A stretch of DNA of 5,737 nt from an uncultured Lachnospiraceae bacterium (GTDB taxonomy: Bacteria > Bacillota_A > Clostridia > Lachnospirales > Lachnospiraceae): positions 1 to 5,737 of the forward strand of contig CAMMZE010000085.1 of NCBI GenBank assembly GCA_946529195.1, read 5' to 3'. Under the pieces are notes generated by a model. The model had not been told where the DNA came from. It searched no databases and was given only the letters and a program-made list of their open reading frames with translations. A program made the translations under genes and the position numbers. Shown here one piece after another: positions 1 through 4,966 of this stretch. Every line of letters starts with the position of its first letter. Position 1 is the first letter of the stretch.

Positions 1-1
1 C

Positions 2-526
2 TGCCCCCTTCACTGCCGCTGGTGTATCAATGCCCGCCTCCTGGCAGAGGCCCCTGCAGAGATGGTCACCGCCGAGGCCCTTCTGAAACGCGTGAAAATC
101 GACGACCTCTACTTCCGTGCGACCAGCGGCGGCATCTGTTTCGGCGGCGGCGAGTCCCTCCTGCACACGGACTTTATCCGATGCTTCCGCGAGATCGCTC
201 CCGCCGAATGGCGCATCACCGTGGAGACCAGCCTCGCCGTCCCGGCTGAAAACGTCCTTGGCGCCGAGGATGCAGTCGATGTATTCATCGTCGACTGCAA
301 GGATATGGATCCCGGCATCTACCACCGCTACACCGACGGTAACAGCACCCTCATGACAGAGAACCTGCGGCGCCTCCTGCAGAAGGCCGGGCCGGACCGG
401 ATCCTGGTCCGCGTCCCCCTCATCCCCCAGTACAACACTGCGGAAGACCAGGCCCGCAGCGCCGAACTTCTCCGGAAAATGGGTGTCAAGCGCCTGGATC
501 TCTTTAGCTACGTGGTTCCGGATTAA
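2..526 (+). CDS. Radical SAM glycyl-radical-enzyme activating enzyme (PflA-like), 5'-truncated by the window edge
   Basis: The reading frame is open from base 2, so the true start lies off the left edge and 174 residues are visible. The first eight visible residues, CPLHCRWC, form the CX3CX2C motif that binds the radical SAM 4Fe-4S cluster. A GGGES motif at visible residues 48-52 is the family's GGEP SAM-binding motif with Ser in place of Pro. The DCKDMDPGIYHRYTDGNS segment (98-115) matches the D-x-K...H-x-x-x-T-G-x-x-N block of PflA-type activases, and VRVPLIPQYN (136-145) matches their late beta strand. Family role: cytosolic enzymes that cleave SAM to install a glycyl radical on a partner such as pyruvate formate-lyase. 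The partner is not visible here. No ferredoxin-like extra Cys cluster follows the CX3CX2C motif. The protein stops at LFSYVVPD, tens of residues earlier than PflA, so it is either a short subfamily or C-terminally trimmed. The class is solid; the substrate is unknown. Confidence 0.9.
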   Translation, partial: CPLHCRWCINARLLAEAPAEMVTAEALLKRVKIDDLYFRATSGGICFGGGESLLHTDFIRCFREIAPAEWRITVETSLAVPAENVLGAEDAVDVFIVDCKDMDPGIYHRYTDGNSTLMTENLRRLLQKAGPDRILVRVPLIPQYNTAEDQARSAELLRKMGVKRLDLFSYVVPD

Positions 527-539
527 CAGTAAACAGCAA

Positions 540-588
540 AAAACATCGCAGGAAGGCCCGAAAGGTGCTCCCCGCGATGTTTTCTTTT
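540..588 (+). terminator. Rho-independent terminator after the activase gene
   Basis: A perfect 10-bp stem, AAAACATCGC (540-549) with GCGATGTTTT (574-583), lies 13 bases after the stop codon. It is followed by CTTTT, and the upper stem can extend through GG/CC pairs. The A-rich left arm and T-rich right arm fit an intrinsic terminator for the plus-strand gene. The T-tract is interrupted by one C, so efficiency is uncertain. Confidence 0.8.
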
Positions 589-824
589 ACTTTATCCTGT
601 TTTCACAGTTATACAAGCTCATTTACAGGCTCGTCGCTCTTACAGCAGGACCAGGAGTCTCACTGCCGGATCACGCTTTGATATTATGATCCCCTATGCC
701 CTCACCGATTCTTATTCCGGGATGTTTTAAAATCTCTCCGGGGATTTTCCGGAACTGATTATTTTTTACAAAAGAACAAAAGGGCTCGCAAGGGAATTCT
801 CTTTTTCCAGATGATCATGTGATC

Positions 825-852
825 AATCAAATACTGCGCTTTTCCGGCAGTA
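825..852 (-). terminator. Weak candidate terminator of the MBL-fold gene
   Basis: On the minus strand, 4 bases after the TGA stop, TACTGC and GCAGTA (plus positions 832-837 and 847-852) form a 6-bp stem with a 9-base loop, followed by TTTGATTG. Position and strand suit a terminator for the hydrolase gene. The stem is short and the T-tract poor, so this is tentative; the inverted repeats further on at 729-753 are alternatives. Confidence 0.3.
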
Positions 853-856
853 ATTA

Positions 857-2266
857 TCAGGGGTGACAGTTTCCGCATGGCTCATATCCCTGGTCCAGCA
901 GCTCCTGCCGGTCACAGGTTACATACCATTTGTTACTGTCCTTCATCTGCTTTACACTTCTGCAGGACGGAAAATGAAACTTACCGGTATTCGTATTCAC
1001 CACATAGTCCATTTCATGTTTTTCCGGTTCGTTATGAACCTGATTTTCCGCACCCTGATTTCCCGCAGCCGGTGGTTCACCCTGATCTGTTTCGGAGTTT
1101 ACAACATAGTCCGCTCCGGGTTCTTCGTCCGCATTGTTTCCTCTTGTAATATTCGCAGAATCGGCATCCGGATCCCCCGTCTCAATCAATGCAATCGGTT
1201 CGGGAACTTCCTCGATCGCATCCCCGGGCACAAATACATCCGCATCTGGGTTCTTCTCAACAGCACAGAAAAGTTTTCCGTTTTCCACATAGACCTGAAT
1301 ATCTCCCTGCAGATCCGTTCGAAAGACCTGCATTCCGGTTTCTTTCAGTCGTTTTAATACCTCCTCCGATGGATGCCCGTATTCATTTTTAGCTCCGCAG
1401 GAAATAATCGCTGCGGAAGGGTGAACAGCATCCAGCCATGCCTGACTTGTTGAAGACGCGCTCCCGTGGTGGGCAACCTTGAGCACACTGCTTTTTACTT
1501 CTTCATCTGCATCAAGGATGCTTTCCTCCTCTTCTTTTTCTGCATCTCCTGTAAACAGAAAACTGCGCTTGCCGTACTCGACACGCAATACAAGCGAATT
1601 ATTATTGTCCTCCCCTGTTTTCAACACAGGCCCAAGCACATTCACAACAGCACTGCCGAGCGTAAACTGTTCCCCGGCCTCAGGAACGGTGATGGCTATG
1701 TTTTGTCTTTCCAGATATTTCAAAAAATTCTGGAATGCTTCACTGTCATCAGATTTGACAGGAGATAAGGCCTGATTGACGGTTGCATAGTTAAGGGCAC
1801 CGGACAGGCCGCCTATATGGTCATCATCAGGATGTGTAGCGACAATATAATCCAGATGCGAGATTCCTTTTTCTTTCAGGAAGGAGTAAATTTTGTCAGA
1901 TTGTTTCCCATGACCGCCATCAATCAGCATCGCATGACCGTCACAGACAACCAGCGATGCATCCCCCTGCCCGACATCAATGAAAAAAACTTCAAACTTC
2001 CCTTCCGGGTCTGTCTGATCATCATCCCTGTCAGAAAAATTCCTATTGAGCGGATCAGGGAAATCAGTGAGTTGACCGGTTTTACCGGAACTCTCCTGTG
2101 CCTGCCCTGCAGAGCGCTCAAACGACCATGCCTCCCTGCTGTCCATGCCGATGCAGAACAAGCAGATTGCCGCAAAAGCCAGCAGAATACCCCTCACTTT
2201 TTTCATCATCCTGCCACTCTTCTTTGGAATGATTTTCCCCGATGCACTTGCATATTTCTTCATCAT
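857..2266 (-). CDS. Secreted or membrane-anchored ComEC-like MBL-fold hydrolase with Ada-type zinc-binding tail
   Basis: The 469-residue protein has a Lys-rich start and a hydrophobic stretch at about 25-41 (GILLAFAAICLFCIGM), a signal peptide or membrane anchor, so the rest probably lies outside the cell. The metallo-beta-lactamase fold runs from about 91 to 335. It shows DVGQGD (97-102), the metal motif HPDDDH (145-150, the HxDxDH form seen in ComEC relatives), TGDAE (239-243), AHHGSASSTS (265-274) and GHPS (297-300). This set matches the C-terminal domain of the DNA-uptake protein ComEC/Rec2, but the ComEC channel is absent. An acidic, Asn/Gln/Pro-rich linker (about 336-418) leads to a 50-residue domain with H431, C435, C451, C464 and C467, resembling the Ada zinc-binding fold. 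An AGGA ribosome-binding site supports the first ATG; Met20/Met21 would give a more conventional signal peptide. The substrate is unknown: an extracellular nuclease or phosphodiesterase is an inference from ComEC. The gene stands alone and convergent to the activase. Confidence 0.88.
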   Translation of the reverse strand: MMKKYASASGKIIPKKSGRMMKKVRGILLAFAAICLFCIGMDSREAWSFERSAGQAQESSGKTGQLTDFPDPLNRNFSDRDDDQTDPEGKFEVFFIDVGQGDASLVVCDGHAMLIDGGHGKQSDKIYSFLKEKGISHLDYIVATHPDDDHIGGLSGALNYATVNQALSPVKSDDSEAFQNFLKYLERQNIAITVPEAGEQFTLGSAVVNVLGPVLKTGEDNNNSLVLRVEYGKRSFLFTGDAEKEEEESILDADEEVKSSVLKVAHHGSASSTSQAWLDAVHPSAAIISCGAKNEYGHPSEEVLKRLKETGMQVFRTDLQGDIQVYVENGKLFCAVEKNPDADVFVPGDAIEEVPEPIALIETGDPDADSANITRGNNADEEPGADYVVNSETDQGEPPAAGNQGAENQVHNEPEKHEMDYVVNTNTGKFHFPSCRSVKQMKDSNKWYVTCDRQELLDQGYEPCGNCHP

Positions 2267-2272
2267 ATTCTG

Positions 2273-2276
2273 TCCT
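2273..2276 (-). promoter_or_regulatory. Ribosome-binding site deciding the MBL gene start
   Basis: On the minus strand AGGA is followed by 6 bases (CAGAAT) and then ATGATG. This spacing is good and supports a start at 2266 or the adjacent ATG. The internal ATG pair at codons 20-21 is preceded only by a weaker, closer GGCAGG. Confidence 0.6.
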
Positions 2277-2292
2277 GTCTTATGCTGTATAT

Positions 2293-2313
2293 GCAGAAAT
2301 CTCTCTTTTCTGC
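2293..2313 (-). other. Inverted repeat in the leader of the MBL gene
   Basis: GCAGAAA (2293-2299) and TTTCTGC (2307-2313) form a perfect 7-bp stem with a 7-base loop, about 17 bases upstream of the AGGA site of the minus-strand gene. If transcribed, it would sit in the 5' leader close to the ribosome-binding site. Its role is unknown. A TTGACA hexamer on the minus strand (2322-2327) lies just upstream, but no good -10 follows at 16-18 bases, so I do not call a promoter. Confidence 0.35.
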
Positions 2314-2376
2314 TCTCCCTCTGTCAAAACCATCCTGATCAAGCCATAGATTTCACCCGATTTCTCTGGCAAAATG

Positions 2377-2400
2377 TCATATATCAGCGCTGTTCAATGA
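2377..2400. promoter_or_regulatory. 24-bp imperfect dyad with CAGCGCTG core, possible operator
   Basis: TCAT-N4-CAGCGCTG-N4-ATGA is symmetric at 9 of 12 half-site positions. It lies about 110 bp upstream of the hydrolase gene start, in AT-rich surroundings. The shape fits a dimeric repressor or activator site, but no family can be assigned and a single copy is weak evidence. Confidence 0.3.
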
Positions 2401-2523
2401 TAATTTTACATTTTTCAGGAGAGCGCATCAATGTCTATTCTCTACATCCATCGGCCTTTATACTGCCTGATGATTCGATATCCAGGTTTACTCTGCCGGA
2501 GTGCGAACTTTCGAAATGCAGAA

Positions 2524-2554
2524 AGCCGCAGCCCTTATAAAAAAGACTGCGGCT
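2524..2554. other. Terminator-like 8-bp inverted repeat with A/T-rich loop
   Basis: AGCCGCAG (2524-2531) and CTGCGGCT (2547-2554) form a perfect 8-bp GC-rich stem around a 15-base loop that includes a run of six A. On the plus strand CTATTTGAG follows; on the minus strand TTCTGCATTTCG follows. Neither is a proper U-tract. It may be a decayed or weak terminator of an unrecognised transcript. Confidence 0.35.
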
Positions 2555-2621
2555 CTATTTGAGAAACGTTTTTTGAAAGAAACGGGCAGGAACACAGACA
2601 GGAGGTACAGAAGATACGAAG

Positions 2622-2656
2622 CCGGGGCTCCGGCAGGAGGTGCCGGAGGCTCCCGG
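2622..2656. other. Strong GC-rich hairpin, two stacked stems
   Basis: CTCCGGCA (2628-2635) and TGCCGGAG (2641-2648) form a perfect 8-bp stem with a GGAGG loop. After a small internal bulge an outer CCGGG/CCCGG stem (2622-2626 with 2652-2656) extends it to 13 bp. No T-tract follows on either side, so it is not a standard terminator. The GGAGG loop equals an anti-16S sequence, but no plausible start codon context follows it. It may be a REP-like palindrome or part of a structured RNA. Confidence 0.45.
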
Positions 2657-3091
2657 TATTCATTACGATCGGTGTCCCGGCCATCAGTGTCTGCAGACGA
2701 ACCCGGCAAGCGGCGCCGGAGAGGCTCGTCGGAAACATAAGGCCGTCCTGCTGTCTTCCCGCATTTTCTCCAGTGTCGACGACAGTTCCCTGACAGGTCG
2801 AATCCGGCCAGGCACCAGGTCAGACGAACAGATTGGATAGGATCGTGTATGTGATAATACCGCAAAAAGAGGCAGGAATGAAGGGAGCCGGGTACAGATT
2901 TTCCGGAAAACAGGGTTTGATTTGGTACAGGCCCAACCATCAGGCGATCACTCATAATCTTTTTTTCGTTGCAGACAGGTTTCCCCTCTGATATGATGCG
3001 TGTAATGTGTGAGATGCGCCCGCCCTGCGCTGAATCGTCATGGATGTGCCGTGCGCATGCTGAATGGTCTTCACAGGGAGAGGCTCATCCC

Positions 3092-3109
3092 CGGAAAGAC
3101 ATCTTTCCG
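3092..3109. other. Short perfect hairpin with tetraloop
   Basis: CGGAAAG (3092-3098) and CTTTCCG (3103-3109) pair perfectly around ACAT. It lies about 170 bp upstream of the LuxR-type gene and 45 bp before the repeat array. A second small stem, TCGG-TTT-CCGA, follows within 20 bases. It could be an operator or RNA structure. Confidence 0.3.
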
Positions 3110-3153
3110 ACGGCCATCGGTTTCCGAAGGAGCCTGTATATGCCTCGTCTCCG

Positions 3154-3260
3154 AAAACCAGCTGTCACTACTCAAAAACCAACTGCAAATGCTCAAAAAT
3201 CAGCCGTATGTATTCAGCTGTATATTTTCAGCTGTATGATTTTTCAGCTGTATGATTAGG
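3154..3260 (+). repeat. Array of six CAGCTG-type direct repeats in the promoter region of the LuxR-type gene
   Basis: CAGCTG-like hexamers begin at 3159 (CAGCTG), 3180 (CAACTG), 3201 (CAGCCG), 3215 (CAGCTG), 3229 (CAGCTG) and 3245 (CAGCTG), with spacings of 21, 21, 14, 14 and 16. The distal part consists of 21-bp units ending in CTCAAAAA; the proximal part is a tandem of CAGCTGTATGATTTT-like units. A-tracts at 3154-3157, 3174-3178 and 3195-3199 recur every 20-21 bp, about two helical turns, as in curved DNA. The proximal copies carry -10-like hexamers TATATT (3221), TATGAT (3235) and TATGAT (3251), with no clear -35 element. The array ends 20 bp before the gene's start codon. Cooperative binding of a regulator, perhaps the encoded protein itself, is an inference. 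Confidence 0.7.
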
Positions 3261-3267
3261 AAAAAAC

Positions 3268-3272
3268 AAGGA
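3268..3272 (+). promoter_or_regulatory. Ribosome-binding site of the LuxR-type gene
   Basis: AAGGA lies 8 bases before the ATG at 3281 and fixes this start rather than the in-frame ATG at codon 8, which has no comparable site. Confidence 0.75.
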
Positions 3273-3280
3273 TTCTTCAC

Positions 3281-4759
3281 ATGCGAAAAAACTTCCATAA
3301 AATGAAAGCAGAATACCGTGTCTTCCTGCTCATCTTTGTGAGCTTTCTGCTGACGTCCGCCGCCTACCTGTCCTGGCTCTATCACCTTCTGGCTCTCGTC
3401 GGCTCCGGTGCTGCAGATCTGCTGACCATGGTCGTTGGATATGTCTGCCAGGCGGCCGGGATCGGCGCGACGGCGCTCTGCTGTTACCGGCGGAAGGCCT
3501 CGATCACCAGACCCGTGTTTGCTGCCGTCCTCCTGCTCCACGCTGTGTGCCTGGTTCCCGCTCTCCTGAGCCACCACCCGGCCGGCGCGATCTCCTTTGG
3601 CCTGCTCATGAACCTGCTCTGCGGCATGATCGCCGCCTTCTATCTGCAGGAGCTGACCTTCGCCACAAACGGCTCTGCCGCGGCGGAACACCGCGGCCTG
3701 ATCTTTGGTGCCGCCTACTGTGCCGCGTCGGTCGCGGCCCTCCTCCTCTCCCTGATCGGGGGTGGGAATGCCCTGCACGATGACAGGATCATCATCTTCT
3801 ATCTCGTGCTGACAGGACTTTGCATCTGGCTGGGGCAGTACCTCTATCCATATAGGGGAAAAGTTCCCTCAGGGACGTCAACACCTGACTCCTCTGAAAA
3901 GCCGAACACCTTGCAGCCGGACGCTTCGCAATCAGACGCTTCGAAAAAAGCTGGCGGCGTGATTCCTTCCGACATGCCCTTCAGCTCATTTCTGGTCCTG
4001 GCCTGCGTATCCGTGTTCATCCTAAGCATGGTCAAAAACATCGGCTTCAACTTCCCGTCCTCGGATATCATCGGCGGCGTGAGCCTGGAGCTGTCCCGGA
4101 TCTTCTATGCTGTCGGGCTCCTGATCGCGGGCTTTGTCAGCGACAAAAGCCGGCGCTACGGTGCCATCTGTGCCTTTGCCTCGCTGATCATCCCCTTCGT
4201 CATGCTGGCCCTGACCGGTGAGCCAGTCTCCAGCATGATCTTCTGGTGCCTGGACTACTTTATTTTTGCCTATCTGTCGGTCTACCGGATCCTCCTGTTT
4301 TCCGACCTGGCAAAAGAGCGCAACGTGGGCTGGCTGGCAGGCTTCGGACTCCTCTTCGGCCGCCTGGGCGACGCCGCCGGCACCGGCCTCTACATGCTCC
4401 TGCAGGTGCTCCTGCCGGGCAATACCGTGGTGCTCATCACCGCCGCCGCCCTCCTGTTCATCATCTCCGTCTTCGTCTTCTTCCAGCTCTACCAGCGCCT
4501 CTACGCGCCCACGCTGATCCGCCAGAGAAGCGAACAGGAAGTCTTTGAACTCTTCGCAAAAAAACATGACCTGACCGGGCGGGAGCGCACCATCCTCCAC
4601 ATGGTCCTCGAAGGCCAGTCCAACGGCCAGATCGCGGAGCAGCTCTTCCTCACCGAGAGCACCGTCAAATACCATATCCACAACCTGCTCCAGAAGACCG
4701 CCTGCAAAAACCGCAGAGAGCTCATGCAGCAATATACCGAGGACCGCAGTGAGGGGTGA
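3281..4759 (+). CDS. Membrane-bound LuxR-family regulator: 12-TM MFS-like domain plus C-terminal HTH
   Basis: The 492-residue protein has about twelve hydrophobic helices in two groups of six: roughly 12-34, 46-68, 77-97, 103-123, 139-160, 168-188, then 234-255, 268-287, 293-311, 317-341, 349-376 and 381-405. They are separated by a hydrophilic Ser/Asp/Lys-rich loop (about 191-231), the layout of a major-facilitator fold. VSDKSRRYG (286-294) resembles the charged loop of MFS transporters. Residues about 425-486 form a LuxR/GerE-type helix-turn-helix: LTGRER (431-436), GQSNGQIAEQLFLTESTVKY (445-464), then HIHNLLQKTACKNRRELMQQ. Most consensus positions are intact, so DNA binding is likely. The expected action is a membrane-tethered transcription factor sensing a ligand through the MFS-like part; transport activity is not shown. 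It is monocistronic, with its own repeat-rich promoter and a strong terminator. It is GC-richer than the hydrolase gene upstream. Architecture is confident; ligand and targets are unknown. Confidence 0.93.
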   Translation: MRKNFHKMKAEYRVFLLIFVSFLLTSAAYLSWLYHLLALVGSGAADLLTMVVGYVCQAAGIGATALCCYRRKASITRPVFAAVLLLHAVCLVPALLSHHPAGAISFGLLMNLLCGMIAAFYLQELTFATNGSAAAEHRGLIFGAAYCAASVAALLLSLIGGGNALHDDRIIIFYLVLTGLCIWLGQYLYPYRGKVPSGTSTPDSSEKPNTLQPDASQSDASKKAGGVIPSDMPFSSFLVLACVSVFILSMVKNIGFNFPSSDIIGGVSLELSRIFYAVGLLIAGFVSDKSRRYGAICAFASLIIPFVMLALTGEPVSSMIFWCLDYFIFAYLSVYRILLFSDLAKERNVGWLAGFGLLFGRLGDAAGTGLYMLLQVLLPGNTVVLITAAALLFIISVFVFFQLYQRLYAPTLIRQRSEQEVFELFAKKHDLTGRERTILHMVLEGQSNGQIAEQLFLTESTVKYHIHNLLQKTACKNRRELMQQYTEDRSEG

Positions 4760-4789
4760 GGCGTTCTCACGGCGGCATCTGTCAAATAC

Positions 4790-4840
4790 AAAAAGAGAAC
4801 TGAGACAACAATCTCATTGCTGTTTCAGTTCTCTTTTTTT
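4790..4840. terminator. Strong bidirectional intrinsic terminator
   Basis: AAAAAGAGAACTGA (4790-4803) pairs perfectly over 14 bp with TCAGTTCTCTTTTT (4825-4838), and the loop holds a further CAAT/ATTG stem. Seven to eight T follow the plus-strand stem; the minus strand also ends in five T. It lies 30 bases after the LuxR-type stop and serves the convergent surface-protein gene from the other side. Confidence 0.93.
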
Positions 4841-4853
4841 GTTCTTGTTCTTA

Positions 4854-4907
4854 CATGACAGGTCTGCCATGCTAATCTGCCACGGCGGTCACGCTGCTTC
4901 TGTCATG
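4854..4907. repeat. Spaced 8-bp inverted repeat CATGACAG/CTGTCATG
   Basis: CATGACAG (4854-4861) and CTGTCATG (4900-4907) are perfect inverted copies 38 bp apart, in the convergent gap after the surface-protein gene. They could add to termination or be chance; no T-tract follows. I see nothing else between 4841 and 4966. Confidence 0.3.
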
Positions 4908-4966
4908 GACGCTCAATGACGTCTGACGGAAACCGAAACCATGGGGCCACCCAGCGGATCAGCATA

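Larger units (their letters stand above)
527..856. other. Convergent intergenic region, no gene recognised
   Basis: This gap lies between the 3' ends of two convergent genes. Besides the terminator at 540-588 it holds overlapping short inverted repeats: AAAATC (729-734) with GATTTT (743-748), and TCCGG (737-741) with CCGGA (749-753). The second is followed on the plus strand by a run of six T (761-766). These could be weak back-up terminators in either direction. A small TGATC/GATCA dyad sits at 812-825. I see no RNA gene, no supported ORF and no mobile-element ends here. Confidence 0.5.
2267..3280. other. Divergent 1-kb intergenic region with no convincing gene
   Basis: This stretch separates the divergently oriented hydrolase and LuxR-type genes. 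ORFs of 60-155 codons exist on both strands. None shows a recognisable domain, a plausible ribosome-binding site with a matching start, or a protein-like composition: they are rich in Arg, Pro and Ser, as expected from random reading of GC-rich DNA. The region does hold structured DNA: a leader hairpin (2293-2313), a dyad (2377-2400), GC-rich inverted repeats (2524-2554 and 2622-2656), a 12-bp palindrome TTTTCCGGAAAA (2899-2910), a run of seven T (2961-2967), a hairpin (3092-3109) and the CAGCTG array (3154-3260). It may be a decayed gene, an untranslated RNA locus or simply a long control region; the sequence does not decide. Confidence 0.5.

Noticed and set aside
863..1357. 164-codon plus-strand ORF opposite the hydrolase gene.
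   Set aside because: It is antisense to a gene with full MBL motifs and shows no domain of its own.
2299..2327. TTGACA on the minus strand as a -35 for the hydrolase gene.
   Set aside because: No acceptable -10 occurs 16-18 bases downstream; AGAGAT or GAGATT match the consensus poorly.
2790..2815. GGTCGAATCC resembling a tRNA T-arm.
   Set aside because: It lacks the GTTC of a T-loop, and no acceptor, D or anticodon stems can be drawn around it.
2740..2816. Minus-strand fragments resembling a cobalamin riboswitch: GGTGCC, AGGGAA, CACTGG and CGGGAAG in the right order.
   Set aside because: The central core (the GGTG-AA-TCC and CCGC-ACTGT segments) is missing; only about 10 bases lie between AGGGAA and CACTGG, and no downstream cobalamin gene is present. 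Probably chance in GC-rich DNA; an Rfam RF00174 scan would settle it.
2488..2955. 155-codon minus-strand ORF and overlapping plus-strand ORFs in the intergenic region.
   Set aside because: No recognisable domain, Arg/Pro/Ser-rich low-quality composition, no good ribosome-binding site, and overlapping open frames on both strands.
3158..3260. CRISPR-like reading of the CAGCTG repeats.
   Set aside because: Units of 14-21 bp without unique 30-bp spacers, no cas genes, and placement at a promoter argue for operator or tandem repeats.
4022..4732. 236-codon antisense ORF inside the LuxR-type gene, and a similar 192-codon one at 3200-3778.
   Set aside because: They are shadows of the GC-rich coding strand; the sense frame carries clear TM helices and an HTH, while the antisense products are Glu/Asp/Gly/Gln-rich with no domain.
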